The position numbers and the translations under genes were made by a program. The notes under the pieces are model-generated. The model was not told where the DNA came from, ran no database searches, and worked only from the letters and a program-made list of their open reading frames with translations. From Chromobotia macracanthus (taxonomy: Eukaryota > Chordata > Actinopteri > Cypriniformes > Botiidae), in assembly GCA_036877525.1 (NCBI GenBank), contig JAZGTH010000019.1, positions 1,338,001 through 1,402,000 on the forward strand: a stretch of DNA of 64,000 nt. Reading direction: 5' to 3'. Below are positions 12,253 to 22,690 of this stretch, one piece after another. Each line of letters begins with the position of its first letter. Position 1 is the first letter of the stretch.

Positions 12253-15200
12253 TTCTGACCTATCTAAACTTTAAATGTAACTAAAGCTAAAGCAAAAGTT
12301 GAACTTAATTAAAATATAGTGATATCTGCTAGGCTTTATATCAAGTTTACATGTGGTTTTACCTTTAGAATCTTCCCAAGAGGATGTGTTAAAAGGTCAA
12401 TCATTACTAATTTTACTCATATCTGCCTCCAGTGGACATAAAAAAGCGCCAGACTTGAGACATGAATTATATTTTTAAAGCCTTGTGTAGGGTTGTATTT
12501 ACGGGGGCTTGTTGCATTTCATTATTCTGTGTAAGTCTTTATTGACACATAAGTTAATAGATAAGTGTCAATCAAACATGTTTCAAGCGTGGCAAAAACA
12601 ACCTTGTTGCGTGCGGGTCAAAGCTGCCTTATGAAGTCTTTTCTTATACTAGCAGTTAAAAGAGTCTGTGTTGGTGATTGGGGGGTGATCTGTCAATCCT
12701 GGTCTGTGGAATGTGACTGTGATGCCCAGGGCAGATACAGCAGGTGAAGGTGTCTGTCTTTCAGCAGTGGCCTGATCACAGCCAGGCCTGTAAAGCCGCT
12801 GCTCTAGGACACATGCTGGGAATAGAAAGCTGAATTAAAGAGAATGTGCTATTGGATGACCCTACTTTGAGCTTTGCTTCTTTAATACACAAAGGCCATC
12901 TTTTGAAAGCCATCTCAACAGTTATAATAGTTCATATCTTACTGCAGCAAAAGAAGTAGCAGTGTATGAACTTACTGTTCTATACTGTACATACATCACA
13001 AACTATAATCTATAGAAATACACTATAACTATAATCTCTATATGTTTTCACCACTAACCACCCAAGTTCTTTTAATGGAAAACCTATATCAGATAAGAAA
13101 ATGGAGCTTAATTTAGTCTAACTGTAGGTTTAGCTGTTTGTTTTTGCAGTGGATGCCTGTATTTAGCAATAAAGTCAATTGATCTCACAGATTCTAAAGA
13201 AGACTGGGACCAGGCTTATTGCTATAGTCTTTATTGAAGAAGCTATGTTGAAGAAACTACAATGTAACATTATTTTATGTTGACATAACAGTGAAACATA
13301 ATTATGGTGATTTATAGTGAATGCATCTGAAGAGTCACTCGATTATTTCCAACAGTGTGTTTTTGTGTTTATAGTATGTGTTTGTTGTTTAGCTGTGTTG
13401 AATGGGCATATGGGTGCCAGCAGTTTTGGTGATTCTGAAAAATGACCACAAGCTCATTGACAGACTACTTTCTAATCAGAAATTAGAAACTTAATAAAAC
13501 CTTTGTGTTTTATTAGGTTTCCAGTAAGAACATGAACCACAGATCGAACAATTGAAGAGGAGTTGCGTGAACTTGTGTTAAAGATATTTGTATATATGAA
13601 TGAAATCCAACAGCATCCAGCAATGACCATTTCATAGTATAAATAGTGAGATCTGACATGGAACTTCTGTTTGTCTTCTGCTTGTCTAGACAAACATGAC
13701 CAGACCTCAGTGCCGGTCAAGAAATTTAATGTTGATTGTTCAGAGCAGGTGATGGGTGTTTAATTGTGTGTGTAGTGTGCTGAGGAATTGCAGCCTTGTT
13801 CATGTTTAAAAAAGTCTCTGCCTATTTGGGCTACATTGTAAATCTTAACCAAACAATGTCTTTACCAAAAGAATATGCAATAAGAAAGGCTAGACTTTCC
13901 AAAAAGGAAACTGGCCTTGTCTTTGCAAATACGCATTAGCAATACTAACAAACAGATAGCAACAGACAGAAACTTTACACTGCTTGTGTATTAGTTTAAG
14001 TTTTGCTTAGGTTTCACAGAACTCGCAGCATCAACGCAGCATCAGCAAAAATCTGTTAGAACTTCTTACTTTAATGCATTGTTGCAAGTTAAAAATTCTA
14101 GTATATTGCTTTAATTAAACTGTTTAAGTTCAAACAATATTTTTTATAATATTAATAATTACATCAACTTAATATTGTGTTTCAACTTTGACTTGCGTTT
14201 GTTTGTTTACAACAATATTTAAATTGTAGTAACTCAATGAAATTGGCTTGATTTTCAGGTCCCAACATGCTTTGCATGGAGCTGGATAATGAGAGTAAAT
14301 AGAGTGTTATTTAATGCATGTTTAATCAAGATAAGAAAAGGGCGAGACTTATTAATGTTTAGTATTGTATTCGGTTAGTATTTAAAGTTTCTGTTATGTT
14401 TGTGGTTTTAAGATGTTACCATTGTACTAAGGAGTAGAGTTTTTGCTTAGGTCAAGGACAGGCATATTGAAAGCCATGCAGAATGTTGCTTTAATCAGAA
14501 TGCATTTTATTGAAAATGCTTGAGGCAGAGTCAACTTTTTGTTGATTTGTTAAGTTCAAGCTATCTGAAAATTTTAAATTTTAACCAAAAGCCAATGAGT
14601 GATACCCAACAATCTCATGAAACTCACAGAATGTTTGAAGTATTCATGTATGTTTGTCATGGGCTAATTATCACCTCACTGACATACTTTATAAATACTT
14701 TAAAGGTTGTAAAGAAACCCTTGTAAATGTACCATCGTTAAAAATATGATTAGCACAGGATGGATAAAAAAAGGCCAAGCGGAAGAACATCTGGAGAAGA
14801 GGAAAATATAGATATATAGATATAGATACTTTGGTTTGACAACCACTCTGACAATAACCCAGAAAGCAGCCAGTAAATGGCAACATTCTGCCTTTTTAAG
14901 CTTAGATTTTTTGTTAGCTTATCAGATGTTAAACTAAATATTAAACTAAAATAAATGTTAAGTCAAAAATAGTAACACAAAAATTATTATGCATATTTGC
15001 AAAAATAACTAAACAAACAAAAAACTAAATCACAAAAAAGTGTAGCCTGAAACAGCATGTGTTGCTTTTTTGAGTTGGACACACAGCATCCAAAATGCTT
15101 CTAAATAGCACATATGCACTCTAAGACATCATTCATGGTTGTAAGACAGAAATTAAACTAACCTGCAATTTCTTTCTGTTGTCATTGTCAAACTAACTGA

Positions 15201-16746
15201 ACTTTGGATGATGTGTGTGTTCGTAGTTTGTAAAAAAAAGAAATAAGAAATAAGTAAAAATATTAAAGAATGCGCAGCCTTCCAACAGGCAAGAATGGCT
15301 ATCGAGTTTTCTGCTTCCCAACAGTGAAGGAATAGAAATAATTTGCTCAGCATGGGCCTGTTGCATTTCTTTGATCCCGTTATGCAAAAATAGCTGCAAA
15401 CAAGGAAGGTGTGAGGATTTACAGCGATATCAACAGGGACATTGATCGATGTCAGTGGATCAGTGTGGTGGGACAGACCCATAAGGATGTGGAACATGAA
15501 AAAATACTTTTTATGACTTCTTGTTGGGGGTAAATAGGAGAAGCTGTAGAAATATGAAAGAGTATGAAGTAGTTATATTTATAAATGAATACACACCTAT
15601 TTTAACCCAATTTCTCTCAAAGCCTTCATTGCTTAATGGTGTATATTAATATTTAGCAAAATGTTGCTTCTCATTTAGCTCCTTTTATGGCAAGATAGTA
15701 AGCGTGTAGTTTGCAGTAATACAGAAACTGCTTCTGTACAAACCTCTGTGTACAATTACCTCAGCAGCATTTCAATTAAAACTAATTTTCTAACATGGTG
15801 AAAGAGCATGTTTCCATTCATGTTGAAATTGCTTAGTAAAAGTCGTAAAATTATGTGAAACTTTACTACAAGGTAAAGCTTACACAGAAGATTGCAGGGT
15901 TAAACCTTTACCAGAAGACACCACCTGGTACAGCATAGTTTCACTGACTCCCACTTAACCCAAGTTACACCTGGCCAGGTGAGGTGATAAAGCCCCTAAC
16001 CACATCACAATGATGGTAGTAAGTAACAGACATAGACACAGCACAATGTCTAATACTTTTCAGGGCTGGGCTAGTGTCTGATTATTATTATTGTAAATTT
16101 AGCACAGACTTAGCTTCTTTGTCATTTAAAAATGGACACTCCTAAAACATTGTCTGATGTTTTACATTTTTCTTAAAAGTTGTTGTAAGTCAGTCATTAG
16201 CAATAAAACTTAATGTAGCTCTGTCTGACATCCCATGCAAGGGCCTTGGATCAGCTTCTGTAGACTGTGTCCTGTCTATGAACTCGGGCATCAATTCACA
16301 GAGAACAACTGCTGTCTGATGTGTAAAATACTGCTGTCTGATTGCTAGTCTTGTCTCTTGTGAGTAGACCAGATGGAATAAGGGTAAAAAACTGTGTCTC
16401 TAGGTACAGCTGAAGCATTTATGAGAGCCTTATCAAATTTCCAAAACCTGGAAATGGAGCCTTCAGCAATTTGTGAGGAGCACATGAAAGCATACCCTCT
16501 TATTGGAAAATAATACTCTATGTAATAGTCTCTGGGGCTCTGGCTAATTATACTGCTTTATGAGCAGTCATGGTCATCAGCTCTTATCTTTGGAGGTTGA
16601 AGAACATGACCGCTTTCAAGTTTGTCTATTTAGCTGGTCCAGCAGTTGCAAACCAGCTAGAGTGAATGAAAGGCTTTCTCTCTGTATCCTGTCTTTGCTT
16701 CTTTTTTTGCTTTGCTTTTGTGAGCATACTTCATATCTAGTGTATG

Positions 16747-16752
<6 letters not shown>

Positions 16753-16777
<25 letters not shown>
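16753..16777 (+). repeat. (TG)n microsatellite
   Basis: A perfect TG dinucleotide tract of about 25 bp flanked by TATG sequence. Confidence 0.9.
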
Positions 16778-17338
16778 ATGTATTGAAATGATGATGAGGG
16801 TCTCTCATCAACAGTCACCACAGAAACAAATTTTACTGGGAGCTGTAAACAGAAATTAAGCCTCAACCTGCTTGTGCACAGGTGTGCAGAAAACATCCTG
16901 ACAGGGAGGATTACAACTGAGGTTATGATGTGATGAAAGATGGAATGCCCTCTGCTATACATCCACCATTATGGCTCATTCCAAACATAGTCCATCTATA
17001 TTTAGTGTTGTTATATTATCAATACTGTACAATCATACTCAGTTGTTTAACCACACCTCAAAAACGTGTGTAGACTTCGATGTTATTATTCCCATTAGTT
17101 TATATTAGTTTAATTTGTCTAAACAAAAATGCCAAAATGTGGTATTTTGCATCTTGCTTAATTATGTTGTGTGTTGTAGACATGAGATTATATATTTTGA
17201 AGTTAATAGAAGTTAATGAACCTTAATTAAATCTATTTTAAAACAGTGCTATACATAATAAAAACACAGGCTATGATGCTTAGGATGCTAAAAAAATGCT
17301 CATTCCATTGTATAAATTAGGATTAAGAAAACACTTAC

Positions 17339-17370
17339 CATTGAAAAATGTTGCGAAGCCTTGAGTTATT
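17339..17370 (-). CDS. Possible terminal or micro-exon of the glycophorin-like gene
   Basis: A 32-nt segment sits between acceptor-like ACCTACCTTAG and a near-perfect donor GTAAGTG. Entered in phase 1 from exon 8 it adds one Glu and then TAA, ending the protein after 284 residues and leaving a UTR intron. It may instead be unrelated. Confidence 0.25.
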
Positions 17371-17880
17371 CTAAGGTAGGTCATTAATGTTCATTCATGT
17401 CCATTGTCAGTGGATTAAACAGACAGAGGCAGTGGTGAACAGACAGAAAGGATCTGAAATCTAAACAACTAAAATTTCAGGCCTTATTAAAAATGCTGAC
17501 AGATTTTATAGTCCGTATTTGCAGTTGTTTTTACTTTTTTTTTGTCTGGGTCCTAATGATCACCGTGTTAGGATTTCTTTTGTGATTTTGATGATCTGAC
17601 TGTGCACTATTCCTTACATTTAGTAAAGCAATTTAAACCTCTGTTTAAGTGTATTACAGTGGTGGAGCAATGCGGTGCAAATTACAAAGGCCTATAGGTC
17701 TAAATGTTTAGGAAGTCCTTTGCAGCATTACCTGAGTCACAGATTTCCTTTACTGAATCAGATCTTAAAAATGCAGTTAGCATGTGCAAATAAACTGGTT
17801 TGAATGCATTCATTCACATACCCAGCGCGGTTCATTCCATATGAACTCAGGGGCTAATTTACATTGTAAACTTTGCTTAC

Positions 17881-18075
17881 CTTTAACTCTTGTATTGTTG
17901 TTGTTGTTTTCGTTAATAGGTTCATCTAGGGATTCCATTGATGTCTTGGTGGAGATGGCCATCTCTCCATCAGTCAAATCCACTACAGTCAGCTCCAATG
18001 CTTTGCCCTCTGAGATTCCTATGGCCTGAGTGTCAGACAAATTCTCACGGGCTTCTTGTTTAACATCAGCTGTTT
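17881..18075 (-). CDS. Glycophorin-like exon 8 (acidic extended tail)
   Basis: This 195-nt exon, phase 1-1, runs from acceptor TTCCCCACAG to donor AAAG|GTAAGC. It encodes an acidic segment including LSDTQAIGISEGKALEL and an Asn run (NENNNNNTRVK) from AAC repeats. It lies 2.5 kb from exon 7. Splice signals and phase fit. Assignment to the same gene is by phase and composition only. Confidence 0.65.
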
Positions 18076-21000
18076 CTGTGGGGAACATGTATGTAAGCAA
18101 ACCATTTGACCACATTTGTAACATGTCAAATATACTATATAATGCTCTCAGTTGTTTAAAAGAGGGTAACATCATGTCACATAAGCAAATATACATAAAA
18201 ATACTGTTCTTTAATTGAAAAGAGTAGAGTCACAGATATTGGCTGAAATTTACTTCAGAAACACTCAACCGTTTAAGTGGCACAATTGAATGCTTCCCGA
18301 AACACTGTGACAACACTAAAACACCACTTAGCAGTCTTAAACCTGACAACGTGTTTTTTGTTCCTATCATTTTTCCAGCAATAAATCTTCCTGAACATTA
18401 TTAGTGGGAGAAACAGAATAAGCAGGTGGTAGGAACAGACTTGACTGGAAAGTCAGCACTTAGACGATGAAAGCACATCATAAAACCATTAGCAGCTATG
18501 TCATTGCAATGTACACCTCTGTTTTATTTTCCCCTCCATGGTTATTTTCTTGCGCTCTGTCATTGCTACTCACTCTCTCCCAGTGTGTGGTTCATTTAGA
18601 CCTGGAGGCGGTTGGGGTAAGTAAAGCTGCTAAAGTCAGGAAAGAGACCTATTAGTGTCTAAACAAGAGTCTGTGGAACTTGTCAATAACAGGCAACAGG
18701 AAAAAGTACCATTCTGTGATTACAAGGAGACATTTAGACCATAGGAAGTAATGCTGTGCTGTTTGGTCATACCTCTGCTTGCTGCAGGTGAACAACCCCA
18801 ATCTAATAGTTTGATAATTGTTGTACCTAATTTTTACAGTGTGGTTATTGGGGAACTTCTTGAGGTTCCCTAAACTGCTAGACTTGGTAAGTAGTGTAAT
18901 TTCCTGTTGCACAGCTTGTAAGGAGTAAAACACAACGTCAGCTAGACTGCAGCCAAATTTCGCCTTCGATTTTCAGTATTTTGAGTAATTCAGCAGAGAA
19001 AGAAGTTTGTTTTTGTCTCTCCTCACACAATCTCATCAACAAATGCCATTAACAAACTAAAAGGAAAAGAATAATTCGAAATTTAATTTTACCACCCTAA
19101 TTAGTCTTTGATGCCTGTTCTGCTCAATTGAATGATAATCAGTGGTAAATGAAAAGCACAATTAGCACATGGTTGCTTTTAATAAGCTCTAACATGTATT
19201 CAAATGTATTTTTTAGAATAAACAATCCTAAATTTTTATTGGTACAAACCCAGACAGCCTCCAGATGGTAAAGAACAAAGACAAAGTCTGGTAGCCTGTG
19301 GTCAAAAGTGACCATTTCCTAAGTGCTTTGAAACTTGTCCAAGCAGGCTCAGTTTGAAAACATGTTTGCTGGTAGAGATTACCCAGCTAACAATTTTTGG
19401 TTGTAAGGACGTTTCCCTAGCATTTCTGTTAAGTAACAAAAACATTAAAATATTAAAAATGTTTTATTTGGGAAATTCAAAACATGTGTGATTATGTGTG
19501 TATTATGTGTGAACAATTATTACACACATAATAATATATATATATTATTATTATTATTGTATGATATATAATGTTAAAAAAGTTACTGGAAGAATGTTTT
19601 TTGATACCTGTTGACTACCCCTGTTGACTGGGCAGTATCTCAGCACATGCAAGACAAATGGGGTTTGTTTAAAACTAGAGCTCTCAAATGTTATGGACAT
19701 TCAGATTTGCTCCTCAATATTACACACAAACTTTTACAGAACTAAGCAACAACTGAATTTTAATTTATTAAACGTTCTTTAATAGAGTTTGGTTTCTTGA
19801 TGGTCTTGATGTTGTTTTTGAAAAGCTGCCAAGCAGTACACTAATACTACTGAGTTATTAATTAATTTATTTTGGTTACACTGTTTGTCATTTGTACATT
19901 GTGAGATTTACACATTCTCTTGAAACTTAATACTCTTGGCTTGGGAGTCCATCCAGTGGAGCTCTCTGTTATTGCAGTTACTTCAACCTTGGTCTTGTTC
20001 AGTATCAATCTGGGTGTGTGGAGTAGTTTTAAAGACAAAGGCAGACCAGTTGCGCATATTAGACTTAGGTTAGCAACCTGATCCCACAAGCATTTTAAAT
20101 TCATAGAATTTTTTTAATCGTTTGAATTAATTGTCGATAACAAATGTATTGATTTGCAAATAAAACATAACTACAATGCTACACCTGTAAAAATTCGTGC
20201 AAATTTGCAATTTTGCTAAATCACAAACAAATTGTCATGGGAACATGTTGGGTTAGCATCTACCAAGAACTTGTATGCCTGCTGTCTGTAAGTTCTGTAT
20301 CAGCAATCAACAGCATGAGTTTTGAAATTACATGTTAGTCTTTGAACTCAGACTAGGGTTCAAAAATCGAGTTGCTTTCTCCTGACATGCACTCAACAAT
20401 TTTTTTGCAAGATGTTCATAGTTATTTGTAACGTCTTTATATAAACTTAATACAGTGATGTCCAAAGAATCATTCATGTTCTTTTGAAGGTGTAACAACA
20501 ACAATTGTCCACACATTTGTGGTGAACATCTTGCAAAAACACAATACAACATTGATATATTGATACATTATTAAAAACTATTGTCAAAACCATATTTGTG
20601 CTAAAAATTCTTACCTTTCTCTCCATCTGGCTTTTCAGCTTCCTTCACAGATTCAGGGTCTTTTATTGACATGCTGGACTCGACAGGACTAAATGTTTGC
20701 ATATCTTTGAGAACAGTAACACAAGACTAGTTTAGGTAGAGAAATCTGTGTAGTCATGTAGTGTTAGGAATGACAGATACCTTTAACTGATGTAGAGTCA
20801 AACACCTCAGCATCCACTGTGCTGAGCGGAATCTGAGCTTCTTCCTGTTTGGGATGTAAATCCAAGAAGTATCTCTTCATTACATAATCAATATGTACAA
20901 ACTGTTTTTTTTAGAAATTAGAATTAGAAAATTAGTTTTTTCAAACAAGGTTCTTACCCTGGAGTTCTTTTGAAAGCAAAAATAAATTGTTATCCCAAGG

Positions 21001-22547
21001 ATGCCCACAACAATAATAACCAGAATAATTACATAAGCTGTTGAGAGCAAAAACAAGAAATGATAAAAACAGATCTTTTTGTCTAACAATTCAAACAAGC
21101 ATGAAAACTGGATGAATTAAAAAACTGAAATTAAGAAAAGAAAACATACTTGATCTATAGTTTTTTGTAGGTTCTGGCGCTGAAGGTACTGTTAAAAAAA
21201 TAATAGAAGATGCATGGATTTGCAATTCAGTAAATGGATGCTCGAGTTAAATGGCAGGTTGTCTTAAAAACAATGCAAACTCTGGATACTCTGTTTTTGG
21301 GGTGCACAAATATTTAAACTAGTTATTATTCAGCAGACATTTTTTCCCAAAGAATTACTGGGGTTAAGTACTCAAAGACACTGTGTAGAATTGTGACATC
21401 TGTAACTCTTCTCCTTTCCTTATTTGTAACTAGTTATTATTAGACATACCTACAAATTGGACTAGAGAGCTTTACAAAACAAGTGTATAAAGATCAGATT
21501 TCTGTCAGAGCATGCATCTCTATATATGTGTGTGTGTGTGAATTACTAGTTTTTATAATTTTGCGCACATTGCTTTTTTATGCACATCTTATGTGATCAT
21601 TTTTAAAAAGTACATGCAGTTATGACTCATGTAATGCACAATATTTTCTCTCTTACTTTGGCTGCTTGTGGTGGTTTTCTCAGTTGCGGTTTTAGGTTGT
21701 ATATAAAGATCCTTTGTGGTGGCATTCCTGGTCTGAGGATAATGTTCAGGAGAAGGAGTCGAGAAATCTATTTGCCGAGCAGACGTTAAGATCACCAGAT
21801 GTTCTTTATCTTTTCTTAATTTAAAGGTTCTTATGTATGTATTATTGCTAAAGAAAGCAACTTATAAACTTGCAAACTATTTTTTTCACCTTTCATACCA
21901 GTCATAGGCTAATAAGTAGATTCTGGTTTTGGTTGGAAACATAAACAACATGACTGCAATTACAATGAAAAACGCCCTTGCTCAGCTACCTGATTCAGAT
22001 GAGGTAGTATTCCCAGCAGTGGTACTTGGCATGGCGTCAGTGGAATTCGGAAAATTTGAAGTCGAGTTGAAGTTGTCCATAAAGTCCATTGATGTGCCAT
22101 TCAATGTGGTGTCACCACCATTACTCACTGAACCCAGAGTAGTTTTGTTTTTTTTTAAATTGTGTTCCATACTGATGTTCATTGTCGTGGCCCAATTTTC
22201 AGCCACAACATTAAGAGCAAGTAAGACACCTGCATTTTACCAGAGAATGACAGGTTGGGTCAGTTCATGAGAAAATTGATTTGTTTATTAGAAATTCTAA
22301 TACACAAATAAAAATGATTATTATAGCAGTAGTAATCACATTGATAATAATGAACAACATTTACAATTTAAAAAGATGACCAATAGAAATAATTTTCTAC
22401 ATTCTGATTAATTAAAGCAATTTACAGCTTTAAAAGTAATATTTCCCCTGGTTTTTAATTAGAAATAGCTTTAATTATAATGAAAATAATGGTAATAAAA
22501 ACATGTTTAAACATACCAATAAGGAGATGTAGAGATGCACAGTACAT
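17881..22547 (-). CDS. Glycophorin A-like type I membrane sialoglycoprotein (eight exons; 3' end unresolved)
   Basis: Eight phase-compatible exons join into 283 codons plus one base. The predicted protein has a signal peptide at 1-20 (MYCASLHLLIGVLLALNVVA), an ectodomain at 21-141 that is about one-third Ser/Thr, cysteine-free and carries seven N-x-S/T sequons (N28, 38, 54, 65, 72, 84, 105), and one transmembrane helix at 142-162 (YVIILVIIVVGILGIT then IYFCF). An acidic cytoplasmic tail begins QKNSR and contains IPLSTVDAE at 172-180. In human glycophorin A the corresponding tail segment is VPLSSVEIE. Further support is the position between FREM3 and HHIP on the GYPA strand, an intron inside the signal-peptide region, and a 13-codon exon just before the transmembrane exon. 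From the family I infer an O-glycosylated erythroid surface protein. The tail of at least 121 residues is much longer than the human tail of about 36. A generic sialomucin such as CD43 is the main alternative. Confidence 0.72.
18076..20614 (-). other. Intron 7 of the glycophorin-like gene
   Basis: This 2.5-kb AT-rich interval between exons 8 and 7 has no convincing additional exon. A short open segment near 18600 and others look random. Confidence 0.5.
20615..20704 (-). CDS. Glycophorin-like exon 7 (extended tail)
   Basis: This 90-nt exon, phase 1-1, runs from acceptor CTGTTCTCAAAG to donor AAAG|GTAAGA. It encodes a charged, Ser-rich segment (MQTFSPVESSMSIKDPESVK). Human GYPA has no obvious counterpart. 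Confidence 0.72.
20781..20844 (-). CDS. Glycophorin-like exon 6 (conserved cytoplasmic motif)
   Basis: This 64-nt exon, phase 0 to 1, runs from acceptor CATCCCAAACAG to donor AAAG|GTATCT. It encodes EEAQIPLSTVDAEVFDSTSVK. The IPLSTVDAE block aligns with VPLSSVEIE of human glycophorin A, which is also in the exon after the transmembrane exon. Confidence 0.78.
20958..21037 (-). CDS. Glycophorin-like exon 5 (transmembrane)
   Basis: This 80-nt exon, phase 1 to 0, runs from acceptor TTTGCTCTCAACAG to donor AGG|GTAAGA. It encodes the whole hydrophobic helix and the stop-transfer sequence QKNSR. The helix has a GILG (GxxG) pair where human GYPA has a GxxxG dimerisation motif. Cys161 at the cytoplasmic edge could be palmitoylated. 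Confidence 0.82.
21150..21188 (-). CDS. Glycophorin-like exon 4 (13-codon juxtamembrane exon)
   Basis: This 39-nt exon, phase 1-1, lies between acceptor TTTTTTTAACAG and donor GTATGT. It encodes PSAPEPTKNYRS. Human GYPA exon 4 also encodes 13 residues (59-71, from memory) directly before the transmembrane exon. Confidence 0.72.
21657..21767 (-). CDS. Glycophorin-like exon 3 (ectodomain)
   Basis: This 111-nt exon, phase 1-1, ends at donor AAA|GTAAGAG. It encodes DFSTPSPEHYPQTRNATTKD and ends TEKTTTSSQ, with one sequon (NAT). The acceptor AAATAG is chosen because it keeps phase 1. A stronger-looking acceptor, CCTCAG, lies 36 nt inside but would break phase, so the 5' boundary is the least certain in this model. 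Confidence 0.65.
21990..22229 (-). CDS. Glycophorin-like exon 2 (rest of leader and N-terminal ectodomain)
   Basis: This 240-nt exon, phase 1-1, runs from acceptor AAAATGCAG to donor CAG|GTAGCT. It encodes GVLLALNVVA, which completes the leader, then a Ser/Thr/Asn-rich ectodomain with six of the seven N-glycosylation sequons. Confidence 0.75.
22517..22547 (-). CDS. Glycophorin-like exon 1 (start of signal peptide)
   Basis: ATG begins at 22547 and encodes MYCASLHLLI plus a G, followed by donor GTATGT (AC at 22515-22516), phase 1. Joining it to the next exon yields a textbook hydrophobic leader ending NVVA before E21. A sits at -3 of the ATG. Human GYPA exon 1 likewise encodes only the first part of the leader. 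Confidence 0.7.
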
Positions 22548-22690
22548 TTTTACACTATGCACAGGCTCTGGTCAAGTGAGCTTCCTTCCTCAGCACAGTA
22601 ACTACTCAGTAAAATGTTGTTCGAAACCGCATAACTTCCACTTCTATGACCAGAACAGGATGCAGCAGATAGTTACCCAAAAAGGTTCTT
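22548..22690 (-). promoter_or_regulatory. 5' flank of the glycophorin-like gene with a GATA motif
   Basis: A WGATAR match (AGATAG) lies at 22667-22672, about 120 bp upstream of the ATG. GATA1 sites are known in erythroid glycophorin promoters. No TATA box is evident. The motif is short and common, so this is suggestive only. Confidence 0.3.

Larger units (their letters stand above)
7081..17338. other. Intergenic region between FREM3 and the glycophorin-like gene
   Basis: This is about 10 kb of AT-rich DNA with no gene I can support. Open frames are short and lack family features or splice-compatible neighbours. It holds an AT tract near 8700-8714, a repeat fragment at 10265-10345, an A/T trinucleotide palindrome at 12213-12252 and a TG tract at 16753-16777. 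The 3' UTR of the glycophorin-like gene may extend into its right-hand end. Confidence 0.6.

Noticed and set aside
15153..15497. 114-codon minus-strand frame
   Set aside because: No domain, no splice partner, and the overlapping alternative frame has no support either.
17810..18196. Treating the 128-codon frame at glycophorin exon 8 as a free-standing gene
   Set aside because: Clear acceptor and donor signals delimit 17881-18075 inside it, and the phase fits exon 7. The flanking codons are intronic.
21589..21795. Stronger-looking acceptor CCTCAG inside glycophorin exon 3
   Set aside because: It would start the exon in phase 0, while exon 2 ends in phase 1, and would throw the downstream transmembrane exon out of frame. 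The upstream AAATAG site keeps the frame.
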